Origin: Oscillospiraceae bacterium
GTDB lineage: Bacteria > Bacillota > Clostridia > Oscillospirales > Ruminococcaceae
Direction: 5' to 3'
DNA length: 17,809 nt
Assembly (NCBI GenBank): GCA_016302655.1
Contig: JAEDNF010000006.1
Coordinates: 1-17,809 of the forward strand
Part shown: positions 1 to 7,613 of the stretch, one piece after another
Position numbering within the stretch: position 1 is the stretch's first letter
Layout: every line of letters starts with the position of its first letter
Program-made: the position numbers and the translations under genes
The notes under the pieces: generated by a model
Databases searched by the model: none
The model's input: the letters and a program-made list of their open reading frames with translations, nothing else
What the model was told of the DNA's origin: nothing

Positions 1-976
1 TGTTTCCTTTGTTTGAAGCGCTTGTCTCGCCGATAACAACCGGTATTCCTTTGTCTGTGAATTTGCTTTTTATTGTGTTGAACAGATAATCAACTTCGCT
101 TTTCAGATTGTCCGAAAAAACAGCTGTACCGTTGCCGTTAAGTGCAAAGTTATAAGGAGTGTAGGCGTGAACCGATACGATAAGTCTGTTTGAAGCAGTA
201 TCTGTAGGCATTCTGAATGCAGATGTTGTGCATCCGTCTATAGAAGCACAGTAACCCGGCACCATTATGCATCTGTCGGAGTTGTTTCCTCCCGAAGCAC
301 GGATAGCGTCAACAGCTGTCTGATTAAGCGTGTTGATAACCTTTATGGAATCAAGAACATTTGAGTTGGGATTATTTACCGGAAACCACCATTCATCGTC
401 TGTTCCCAAAAGTCTGGGTTCGTTCAATGTTTCAAATATAAGATGCTGGTCATAGTCCTTGAAAGCTTTCGCTACCTGAGTCCATATTGATTTAACGAAT
501 TTTACCGACTGTGTTTTGTATGTAGAACTCGGATAATAGTAAGAGGTTGATGTATCATGATGAATGTTAAGTATGACATACATATCGTTGTCAATGCAGT
601 AGTCAACAACTTCTTTTACTCTGCTCATCCACTGTGAGTCGATGGTAATGGTATAATTAATATCTACACTTGTGTGATTTCCCCACGAAACCGGGACACG
701 CACGGTGTTGAATCCCTGTTTTTTTACAGCGTCTATCATGGCTTTGGTGGTTGGGGGATTGCCCCAGAAGGTTTCACTGCCAAGACCGTATCCGACAGCG
801 TCAAGCGTGTTGCCGAGATTCCATCCCGTTCCCATCTGTGCGGTTATCTGATTTGCCGTATTTCCGCTCAGTACAGCGGCTGAAGCCTTAGGTGCGGTGC
901 ATATCATCAATGCCGCCGCCATAGCTGCTGCAAGCACAGCAAATAAAGCAGTAATCTTCTTTTTGATAGTAAGCAT
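1..976 (-). CDS. Secreted GH5 family glycoside hydrolase (endoglucanase-like), 3' end off window
   Basis: This is a secreted beta-glycanase of the GH5 cellulase family, probably subfamily GH5_4, whose members act on cellulose, xyloglucan or mixed-linkage glucan. 325 codons are visible with no stop, so the C-terminus lies beyond the left edge and any dockerin or carbohydrate-binding module cannot be seen. Residues 1-33 form a signal peptide (KKK, hydrophobic Ala-rich core, signal peptidase I site KASA|A). The mature part shows GWNLGNTLDA (51-60), NTVRVPVSW (90-98), NIHHD (137-141), TLNEPR with the presumed acid/base Glu186, SVHAYTPYNF (268-277) and VVIGE with the presumed nucleophile Glu317. 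I chose ATG 976 because GGAG lies 6 nt upstream; an in-frame ATG at 988 would overlap that site. The gene starts 22 nt after the cheB stop with no terminator between, so it may be read from the che operon. The substrate cannot be fixed from sequence. Confidence 0.93.
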   Translation of the reverse strand, partial: MLTIKKKITALFAVLAAAMAAALMICTAPKASAAVLSGNTANQITAQMGTGWNLGNTLDAVGYGLGSETFWGNPPTTKAMIDAVKKQGFNTVRVPVSWGNHTSVDINYTITIDSQWMSRVKEVVDYCIDNDMYVILNIHHDTSTSYYYPSSTYKTQSVKFVKSIWTQVAKAFKDYDQHLIFETLNEPRLLGTDDEWWFPVNNPNSNVLDSIKVINTLNQTAVDAIRASGGNNSDRCIMVPGYCASIDGCTTSAFRMPTDTASNRLIVSVHAYTPYNFALNGNGTAVFSDNLKSEVDYLFNTIKSKFTDKGIPVVIGETSASNKGN

Positions 977-998
977 ATTTTTCTCCATTTTTTATTTT

Positions 999-2051
999 TT
1001 ACAGCATTCCTACTATAATATCCTTTATTTCACCGAGCGGAGCTTGCTTTATTACAGCTCCTTCTTCATAAGCAACGCACGGCATACCGTACACTACGCA
1101 GGACGGCTCGTCCTGTCCTATGGTATACGCTCCTGCCTTTCTCATGTCGGCAAGTCCGTATGCTCCGTCACGCCCCATTCCCGTAAGAATTACGCCGATA
1201 GTGCCTTTTCCCGAAACTTTAGCCACCGACCTGAACAGCACATCGACAGAAGGGCAGTGTCCCGATACTTTTTCTCCCGGCCTTGAAGTAACATAGAAGC
1301 CCGAAGCGTCCTTGTGCACTTCAAGCTGTTTGGAGCCGTGTCCCAGTATAATAAGTCCGTTTCTAAGCCTGTCGCCGTCTTCGGCTTCCTTTGCCTGCAT
1401 TTTGCAGATACGGTCAAGCCTGTCGGCGTACATCTTTGTAAAGCCTTCGGGCATATGCTGTACTATTACGACAGGAGGGCAGTCTGCGGGAAGCTCCTTT
1501 ACCACTTCTATTATAGCGTCTGTACCTCCCGTACTTGCGCCTATTGCTATAAGCGATATATTTCCGCTGTGCGATACGCTGTCAACGCACGGAGCTTTTG
1601 GCTTTGGTACTGCTTTGCGTGCAAAGTCGGCAGGCTTTATTATATTGCTGTATGGTGCGGATCTTGTACCGCTGTCGTGATTTTTGCCCGATACCGCACG
1701 CTCTATTATTGAATGAAGTTCACGCTCAAAAGCGGCGATACCTGCGGTGCCACCGCTTGAGTTTTTTATTGCCGCAAAAAGTCCGTACTTTGACGGCTCG
1801 CTAATTATCCTTTCATTGCTCGTGATAAGTACGGTCGGAACCGATTTAAGACCGGCAGGTATACTGAAATGTTCGTCTGCCATAAGATCGTTTATCACAG
1901 CGCAGTCAAATTGTACCGTGCCTGACAGCTCGCCGCACGCCGACAGCTCTGCAAGCTCTGACACGGTGCCTTCGCAGTAGCGGTCAACTATCGACTTTGT
2001 AATGCGGCTTATGGCGGCGCTCGTTCCCGTTATAAGTATGTGAAGTGCCAA
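999..2051 (-). CDS. cheB: CheB chemotaxis protein-glutamate methylesterase with degenerate receiver domain
   Basis: CheB removes methyl groups from (and deamidates) glutamate sites on chemoreceptors, opposing CheR during adaptation. The 350-residue protein has the usual two-domain layout. The C-terminal methylesterase (about 164-350) keeps the catalytic triad: Ser173 in GASTGG, His199 in QHMPEG and Asp295 in GMGRDGA. The N-terminal receiver-like domain (1-120) is abnormal. The start MALHILITGT lacks the acidic pair expected after strand 1, and the position matching the phosphoacceptor Asp appears to be Asn54 (in AVINDLM). The linker (121-163) is basic and Pro/Ser-rich. Translation starts at TTG, with GGAGG 7 nt upstream. 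It is the fourth gene of the che operon, after a 59-nt gap from cheR that can fold into alternative hairpins. Loss of the receiver residues suggests that CheA phosphorylation does not control this enzyme in the classical way; that is inference. Confidence 0.95.
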   Translation of the reverse strand: MALHILITGTSAAISRITKSIVDRYCEGTVSELAELSACGELSGTVQFDCAVINDLMADEHFSIPAGLKSVPTVLITSNERIISEPSKYGLFAAIKNSSGGTAGIAAFERELHSIIERAVSGKNHDSGTRSAPYSNIIKPADFARKAVPKPKAPCVDSVSHSGNISLIAIGASTGGTDAIIEVVKELPADCPPVVIVQHMPEGFTKMYADRLDRICKMQAKEAEDGDRLRNGLIILGHGSKQLEVHKDASGFYVTSRPGEKVSGHCPSVDVLFRSVAKVSGKGTIGVILTGMGRDGAYGLADMRKAGAYTIGQDEPSCVVYGMPCVAYEEGAVIKQAPLGEIKDIIVGML

Positions 2052-2058
2052 GACCTCA

Positions 2059-2085
2059 CCTCCGTATATGCGGAGAATGTCCGCA
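2059..2085 (-). promoter_or_regulatory. Possible alternative hairpins at the cheB ribosome binding site
   Basis: In the mRNA sense (minus strand) the order is TGCGGA (2085-2080), CATTC, TCCGCA (2074-2069), TATA, CGGAGG (2064-2059, the cheB Shine-Dalgarno), then TTG at 2051. TGCGGA/TCCGCA form a perfect 6-bp hairpin. CTCCG (2075-2071) can instead pair with CGGAG (2064-2060) and cover the Shine-Dalgarno. The two folds share CTCCG and exclude each other. The pairing is seen directly; a regulatory role is inference. Confidence 0.35.
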
Positions 2086-2110
2086 GTAAGATGTTAAATT
2101 TCTTCTGTAA

Positions 2111-2932
2111 TTATTTCAGCGGCTTGCGGTATATTGCGGGCTTTATATATTCGTATTTCGTTGCTTCTCTCGGTATGCTTTCTGCGTGTCCTATGAAAAG
2201 ATATCCGCCGGGCCTCAGCACATCAAAAAATCGCTTTACAAGCGCTATTTTGGTATCCATCTCAAAGTAGATCATTACATTTCTGCAGAATATGAGATCG
2301 AACTGAGCCTTCTTATAGGGGATAGGCTCCATAAGATTAAATGTGCGGAATATTACTTCTTTTCTTAGTGACGGTTTTACTTTGCACTTTTCCTCGTTTA
2401 TTCTGTCAAAGTACTTGTCAATCCAGCCGGGAGGAAGATCGGAAAGACCGCTTGTCTGATATATGCCGTTTTGCGCTCCTGCGAGCGTTTTCAGCGAAAT
2501 ATCGGTTGCGAGTATTCTTGTATCCCAGAATGTTTTGTCTTTTCCCAAAAATTCGTTTATGTGCATAGCGGTAGTGTAGGCTTCTTCTCCGCTTGAACAG
2601 CCTGCACTCCATATATGCATAGATTTATTACTTTCGTTTACCTTTTTCGCAAACGGAAGCACCGTACTCATGAGAAAAGAATAGTGCTCGGGCTCACGCA
2701 TAAAGTAGGTGTGATTAGTAGTGAGCTTTATAAGCAGACCGTCAAGCTCCTGTCCGCTTTTATCCGAAAGACAGCAGTCAAGATACTCGTCATAGCTTTT
2801 AAAGCCCCGCTCATACAGCATATTGCCGAGTCTGCCTTCGATAAGAGTTCTTTTATGTGACAGATTTATTCCGTAATTGTCACGCATGAATTTTACGAGG
2901 CGGTCAAATTCATTGTCGCTTATTTTAAGCAA
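2111..2932 (-). CDS. cheR: CheR chemotaxis receptor methyltransferase
   Basis: CheR uses S-adenosylmethionine to methylate glutamate side chains in the cytoplasmic domain of chemoreceptors and works against CheB. The 273-residue length is normal for the family. The N-terminal helical CheR_N region (about 1-70) precedes the methyltransferase domain. Visible motifs are NHTYFMREPEHY (73-84, matching the usual N-T-x-FFR segment), the SAM-binding SAGCSSGEE (109-117), ATDIS (142-146), FCRNVMIYF (215-223) and GHAES (249-253). The start is TTG at 2932, with AGGTGAG 5 nt upstream. The gene begins 15 nt after cheW, which fits co-transcription and perhaps coupled translation. No insertion or lost motif was seen. 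Confidence 0.96.
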   Translation of the reverse strand: MLKISDNEFDRLVKFMRDNYGINLSHKRTLIEGRLGNMLYERGFKSYDEYLDCCLSDKSGQELDGLLIKLTTNHTYFMREPEHYSFLMSTVLPFAKKVNESNKSMHIWSAGCSSGEEAYTTAMHINEFLGKDKTFWDTRILATDISLKTLAGAQNGIYQTSGLSDLPPGWIDKYFDRINEEKCKVKPSLRKEVIFRTFNLMEPIPYKKAQFDLIFCRNVMIYFEMDTKIALVKRFFDVLRPGGYLFIGHAESIPREATKYEYIKPAIYRKPLK

Positions 2933-2947
2933 AACGGCTCACCTGCC

Positions 2948-3475
2948 TTATTTGAATTCTTCGGCTGCGTGTTCGTCGATAAGCTTTGAAACATCAAGCA
3001 CCAGCTTTATTCCGTCGCTCATCTCGAGTATGGATTTGATAAATCTGTTTGAGTTTACGCCGGTAAGGTCGGGCGTGTTTGAAATATGCTGTTCGGTGAC
3101 AGGAACAACATCCGCTACGCTGTCAACTATAAGTCCTACCGAAACTTCGCCTGTAGATACTATTATAATGCAGGTGCGGTCATTGAAGGGTATTTCCTCC
3201 TTGCCGAATCTGCTTCTAATGTTGACTACGGGGACTATCTTACTGCGGACATTGATTATGCCCTTGATATATGACGGTACGCCGGGCACCGCTGTTATAG
3301 GCGGAACTTCGATTATCTCGATAACCTCGGGTATCTCTATGCCGTATACCTGGTCGCCTATGAAGAAGGTCAGCACCTTCGTTATTACCGTGTTCTGAGG
3401 ATCTTTTTTTGCGTCCTCCATTGCCTTCTGAGTGTTCAGAAGTTCCTGTAATTTATCGTTGTAATTCTCTGACAA
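2948..3475 (-). CDS. cheW: CheW chemotaxis coupling protein
   Basis: CheW is the scaffold that joins chemoreceptors to the kinase CheA in the signalling array at the cell pole. The 175-residue protein carries one CheW SH3-like domain from about residue 31 to 170: VLTFFIGDQVYGIEI, then EVIEIIEVPPITAVPGVP, YIKGIINVRSKIVPVVNIR and VGLIVDSVADVVPV, all typical. The N-terminal 30 residues are polar and helix-like (DKLQELLNTQKAMEDAKK), longer than in the shortest CheW proteins. Translation starts at TTG, with GGAGG 7 nt upstream. It follows cheA by 21 nt and precedes cheR by 15 nt, so these genes form one transcription unit. Confidence 0.96.
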   Translation of the reverse strand: MSENYNDKLQELLNTQKAMEDAKKDPQNTVITKVLTFFIGDQVYGIEIPEVIEIIEVPPITAVPGVPSYIKGIINVRSKIVPVVNIRSRFGKEEIPFNDRTCIIIVSTGEVSVGLIVDSVADVVPVTEQHISNTPDLTGVNSNRFIKSILEMSDGIKLVLDVSKLIDEHAAEEFK

Positions 3476-3496
3476 AGTAAAGCCTCCGTTCCCGTA

Positions 3497-5614
3497 TCAG
3501 CTGATAAGATTATTGACATCGATTATAAGCGAGATCGTACCGTCGCCCATTACCGTACAGCCCGACAGACCCTGAGCCTTTATATTGTACTGGCTGAGAT
3601 ACTTCGGGAACGGCTTTACGACAACAGGCTGTTCGCCTATCAGCTTGTCTGCAAACAGACATACATTCTTTCCGCCGACATCAACCAGCAGAAGTATACC
3701 GTCTTCAAGCTTTGTTACTTCAGTCGGCATATTGAACTTTTCGTGAAGTCGGAGTATCGGATAGCACACGCCTCTTATCATTATCATCTCGCCCTGCTTT
3801 GTATCATGCAGAAGCTGGTTGTTTGCAACCATGAGGCTCTCTTTGATGGATGATATCGGTACGGTGAAGATAGTATTACCTACCTTCAGCTTCATGCCTT
3901 CAACTATCGCAAGGGTAAGCGGTATTCTTATTATGAAGCTTGAGCCCTTGCCCTCTTCGCTTTCAACATTGAGCGTACCGCCGCACTGTTCGATGTTACT
4001 GCGTACAACATCCATACCTACGCCTCTGCCGCTGTACTCCGTAACGGTGTCGTTTGTGGAGAAGCCGGGCAGAAGTATCATATTCTGTATCTCTTTTGTG
4101 GTATATTCGTTTTCGGGCTTTGTAAGTATGCCGTTCTTCTTTGCTTTTTCAAGCACCTTTGCACAGTTTATACCTGCGCCGTCGTCGGATACGGTGATTA
4201 TTACCTCGCCTGCGGAATGTCTTGCAGACAGCTTTACCGTACCCTTTTCGGGCTTTCCTGCGGCAATACGGGTATTGACATCATCCTCAATGCCGTGATC
4301 CATACAGTTTCTTACAAGATGCATAAGAGGATCGTTAAGGTTATCAACTATGCTCTTATCGACTTCGGTGGTTTCACCTTCGAGTACAAGCTCTGCATCT
4401 TTGCCGAGTTTTATCTTCATATCACGGACAATTCTGCCCATCTTCTGGAATACGCCTGCAAGCGGAACCATTCGGATAGACATAACCGTATCCTGAAGCT
4501 CATCGGTAAGCTTTCTCAGCTGTCTTGCCGCCTTTGAGAAGCTCTCAAGCTCAAGTCCCTCTAAATCGGGATTTGCAATTACCATCGACTCGGTGGTGAT
4601 TATTTCGCCTACTATATCGTGAAGCGTATCAAGCTTGGAAAGGTTAACGCTGATAAGGCTCTGCTTCTGACCGCCGTTTGCCTTCTTGATATCGTCCTGA
4701 GCTTTTGCAACCGCCGCCTTCGGAGCTTCGGGCTTTGCCGCAGGAGCAGGAGCAGGTGCCTTTTCCTGTACGGGAGCTTTTTCCTCGGGAGCGGCAGGCG
4801 CTGTCGGAGCAGTTTCCGCAGCTTTTTCTTCCGCAGGTGCGGCAGGAGTATCGATTATCTCGTATGACTCAACATTTACTGCGCCCTCAATGGTCTTTAT
4901 AACAGCGTCGTTGTTGCCGTCAAAGCCCTTGAAGGTAATGAGGAAACCGTTTTCTATAATATCTTTTGCTGTATCTGCATTTGATTCAACATCGGGAGGA
5001 GTACAGCTTATGACTTCTGCCTCTTCCTTTATCTTTGTGAGAAGAAGGAATGCACGCAGATTCTCCATCTTGCAGCCGTCTTCAAAGAATACTCTTACCG
5101 TCATACTGCCTTCTTCTGCAGAAGCTGCAGGGACAGGTGCAGATGCGGCAGGTGCGGATGATGCCGACGCTGACGGAGCTTCGCCGTTTTCCATAGCCTT
5201 CAGCTTTTCGGTAGCTTCTTCGAGCTTATGGAAGGTCTCAGAGAAATCGGTCGGCGTGTAGTCGTCGTCTCCCGTATTCTGAATATACTCGATCTCTGCT
5301 TTATAAAGGTCGGATACCTCAAATATCAGTTCGTAGACAAAGTGAGCGTCCTTTGCAATCTCGGGTTTTTCTCTTATTACAAAGAACATATCCTCGCCCT
5401 TATGCGCAAGATGCTGGAGATTCTCAAATCCCATCATTGCCGAAGAGCCCTTGATCGTGTGCATTATCCTGAATATTTCGTTGATATCCTCCTGCGAGAA
5501 AACATTTGCGTCCTCTGTCCTCAGAAGAATTTCATCGAGCTGTTCAAGCAGCGTGTTGGTCTCAAATATGTACATTTCGAGCATGGATTCCATGCCGGGT
5601 TCAACCTTTGCCAT
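3497..5614 (-). CDS. cheA: CheA chemotaxis histidine kinase
   Basis: CheA autophosphorylates in response to chemoreceptor state and passes phosphate to response regulators such as CheY, not present in this window. From ATG 5614 the protein has 705 residues. P1 (HPt, about 1-115) holds the phospho-histidine His52 in MHTIKGSSAM. A P2-like domain (about 170-255) would bind the response regulator. A long Ala/Pro/Glu-rich linker follows (257-308), then P3 dimerisation (about 318-385), the P4 ATPase with N-box LVRNCMDHG (433-441), DDGAGI (477-482), GFST (517-520) and GRGVGMDVV (529-537), and the CheW-like P5 (570-705). The frame stays open upstream to 5791, but that would overlap the divergent gene and add 59 residues unlike any CheA. 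AAAGGCGG lies upstream of ATG 5614 at a rather long spacing, so Met8 is an alternative start. First gene of cheAWRB. Confidence 0.96.
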   Translation of the reverse strand: MAKVEPGMESMLEMYIFETNTLLEQLDEILLRTEDANVFSQEDINEIFRIMHTIKGSSAMMGFENLQHLAHKGEDMFFVIREKPEIAKDAHFVYELIFEVSDLYKAEIEYIQNTGDDDYTPTDFSETFHKLEEATEKLKAMENGEAPSASASSAPAASAPVPAASAEEGSMTVRVFFEDGCKMENLRAFLLLTKIKEEAEVISCTPPDVESNADTAKDIIENGFLITFKGFDGNNDAVIKTIEGAVNVESYEIIDTPAAPAEEKAAETAPTAPAAPEEKAPVQEKAPAPAPAAKPEAPKAAVAKAQDDIKKANGGQKQSLISVNLSKLDTLHDIVGEIITTESMVIANPDLEGLELESFSKAARQLRKLTDELQDTVMSIRMVPLAGVFQKMGRIVRDMKIKLGKDAELVLEGETTEVDKSIVDNLNDPLMHLVRNCMDHGIEDDVNTRIAAGKPEKGTVKLSARHSAGEVIITVSDDGAGINCAKVLEKAKKNGILTKPENEYTTKEIQNMILLPGFSTNDTVTEYSGRGVGMDVVRSNIEQCGGTLNVESEEGKGSSFIIRIPLTLAIVEGMKLKVGNTIFTVPISSIKESLMVANNQLLHDTKQGEMIMIRGVCYPILRLHEKFNMPTEVTKLEDGILLLVDVGGKNVCLFADKLIGEQPVVVKPFPKYLSQYNIKAQGLSGCTVMGDGTISLIIDVNNLIS

Positions 5615-5694
5615 ATACAAAACCGCCTTTCCCTGATTATTTATTTCCCAATCGTAAGATTGATATTGATAATTCGTAAAAAATGTGATAAACT

Positions 5695-5721
5695 TAAAGT
5701 CAAGCAATGGACTTACAATAA
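5695..5721 (+). promoter_or_regulatory. Weak sigma-D (flagellar sigma)-like promoter for the ylqG/ylqH-like pair
   Basis: TAAA (5695-5698), a 15-nt spacer and TACAATAA (5714-5721) resemble the flagellar sigma factor consensus TAAA-N15-GCCGATAA, with 5 of 8 bases matching in the -10. A start near 5728 would give a 20-nt leader containing the AAAGGA ribosome binding site at 5735-5740. The 133-nt divergent gap 5615-5747 must also hold the cheA promoter, but I see no convincing box for it. Confidence 0.25.
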
Positions 5722-5747
5722 ACTTGTGCGTCTGAAAGGAAACGTAT

Positions 5748-7613
5748 ATGCCCAACATTCCCCAGATAACTACTCCTGTTTCGAATAACAAGAGCTATTC
5801 GTTCACAAACCGCCAGTATGACGGAAATATAGAGCCTTTCGATATGGTCGAGCTGGCTCAGCCTATCAAAACGGCTACCGCACAGGATAAAGATTCTTCT
5901 GCGGCTATGATGATGGGCAGAAAGAACCTTGCTCCTCTCACCGTCCAGATAAAAGATCCCACTATGGCGGTCGAAACGCTCAAGAATCTTTTAAGCTCCG
6001 AACTGCTCGAGCAGACAATGATAAACGGCTACTCTGAGCTGTATGATGATATGAACGAGCTTATACAGAGCTTTTATCTTGCTCCCGAAAAACTTGTGCG
6101 TGAGATTCAGAATCAGGAAAAGCAGAACACTATGTTCAGCGGTGATGAGTTTTACAAGCTGCTTCACGGCATTCTTAAAACTACCACCAATCCCGATATA
6201 AAAGAAAGTATCGGTCAGCTGTTAAAGGCACTGAACTTTTCTTCCAACAAGCAGGAGATACTTAATGCGCTCGGCGCAAACCTTAAATTCCTGTCCGAAT
6301 ACTTTTCGCCCAATGAGTCGCTTTCAAGAAAACTGCAGACTCTTTCGGAGCAATGGAAAAGCCCAAGTTCAAAGGATATGTTCGAGCCGCTGAAAAGCGA
6401 AACGCTCGCATTGCTTAAAGATGTATCGGCAAGCCTGCTCAACGACGAGAGAACTCAGACCTTCATACCGCTGATAATACATAATCTTTCCCGTTACAAT
6501 ACAAATAACGGTATGCTGAAAGAGTGCTTTGCAAATCTGCTGGCGTACATTCCGTCAGACGAGATGCGAAAAGAGCTTTCTGTGGCTTTCAGCGAGCTTC
6601 TGAAAAAGATGTTCAGCCAAAAACAGCTAAACGAAATGTCAGACTCTTCCGATAACTATAATAATACACTAAATCGGTCTGAAAATCAAGAGTATTTAAG
6701 CATTTTTGACAATAAAAACGAAAATTTGTCATTATCTTTGTTCATAAAGTCACATCTGAGCGACGAAAACTACCTTTCAGAGATAGATTTGTCAAGAGAT
6801 AAGATGGAGTATCTCACTTCTTTTTTCTTTGAAGGAAAGCAGTCGGGACTACAGACTCTCAAAAATATGATAATGGCTATGCTATCGGGTCAGGACAGCA
6901 GACAGATGATACCCGTAGTACACAGAGATTTTCAGCAGCTGAGCGATATGACTCGTCTTGTCGATTATCTGAACGAATTGCTCCGTGATATGCCGGATAT
7001 CCCCGAGAGAGAAACCATCTTTGAATTTTTCACCGATATAGTCAATACGATGGCTCAGCGAAAGGAGCTTCCGCCTGCAAGCAACATACCTACAGCACCC
7101 TCCACGCTTGACAAGCTGACGGATTTTATCGGCAAGAATATAAATCACGAGGCTATCCAGTCGCTCGACGACTTCAATGCGTCAAATCTTCTGCAGAGCC
7201 TTCTTAACGCTCCGGGCGTGTTTACGCCGCTTGCTCATTATATCCTTCCGCTTAAGTTTGAGGATACAAAGGCATTCGGCGAGCTTTGGGTGGATAACGA
7301 TGAAAACAACCCGAACAACACACCGGTAGGGCAGAAGAACTATCATCTGTTCCTTACCTTTGATGTTGAATCCATAGGCCGTTTTGAAGTCGATATGTAT
7401 GCTCTGGGAGAGAATATAAATCTGTCTTTGCTTTATCCCGAAAAGTACGGATTCAAGGTCAAAAAGCTTACGGATAAGATTGACATTATCATACGCAATA
7501 TCGGCTACAAGCCGGTAAAATTTGAAACTGCGGTGCTCAGAAAGCCTCATGTGCTGACTGAGGTATTCCCGAAGATAATCGAAAGGAGAAAAGGTCTCGA
7601 TGTCCAGGCGTAA
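5748..7613 (+). CDS. FliK/YlqG-like protein of unknown function
   Basis: This 621-residue soluble protein has no signal peptide or membrane segment. I recognise it mainly by context and its C-terminus. Residues about 489-600 contain PLAHYILPLKFED, FGELWVD, a hydrophobic beta stretch HLFLTFDVESIGRFEVDMY and a final helical part, resembling the C-terminal domain of flagellar hook-length control proteins (FliK) and B. subtilis YlqG. The N-terminal 480 residues are mostly predicted helix, with a Ser/Asn-rich, AT-rich low-complexity section at about residues 299-330 that looks like a disordered linker. AAAGGA lies 7 nt before the ATG. The gene overlaps the next, FlhB-C-like gene by 14 nt, the same pairing as ylqG-ylqH in Bacillus, and is divergent from cheA. 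A role beside the flagellar export apparatus is an inference; an unrelated function is possible. Confidence 0.6.
   Translation: MPNIPQITTPVSNNKSYSFTNRQYDGNIEPFDMVELAQPIKTATAQDKDSSAAMMMGRKNLAPLTVQIKDPTMAVETLKNLLSSELLEQTMINGYSELYDDMNELIQSFYLAPEKLVREIQNQEKQNTMFSGDEFYKLLHGILKTTTNPDIKESIGQLLKALNFSSNKQEILNALGANLKFLSEYFSPNESLSRKLQTLSEQWKSPSSKDMFEPLKSETLALLKDVSASLLNDERTQTFIPLIIHNLSRYNTNNGMLKECFANLLAYIPSDEMRKELSVAFSELLKKMFSQKQLNEMSDSSDNYNNTLNRSENQEYLSIFDNKNENLSLSLFIKSHLSDENYLSEIDLSRDKMEYLTSFFFEGKQSGLQTLKNMIMAMLSGQDSRQMIPVVHRDFQQLSDMTRLVDYLNELLRDMPDIPERETIFEFFTDIVNTMAQRKELPPASNIPTAPSTLDKLTDFIGKNINHEAIQSLDDFNASNLLQSLLNAPGVFTPLAHYILPLKFEDTKAFGELWVDNDENNPNNTPVGQKNYHLFLTFDVESIGRFEVDMYALGENINLSLLYPEKYGFKVKKLTDKIDIIIRNIGYKPVKFETAVLRKPHVLTEVFPKIIERRKGLDVQA

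Noticed and set aside
1000..1060. Own promoter for the GH5 gene in the cheB end
   Set aside because: TATTAT on the minus strand near the end of cheB has no -35 partner at 16-18 nt, so it is not better than chance.
5615..5791. N-terminal extension of CheA by 59 residues
   Set aside because: The extra part has no HPt similarity, would overlap the divergent gene, and the conserved HPt region starts only after ATG 5614.
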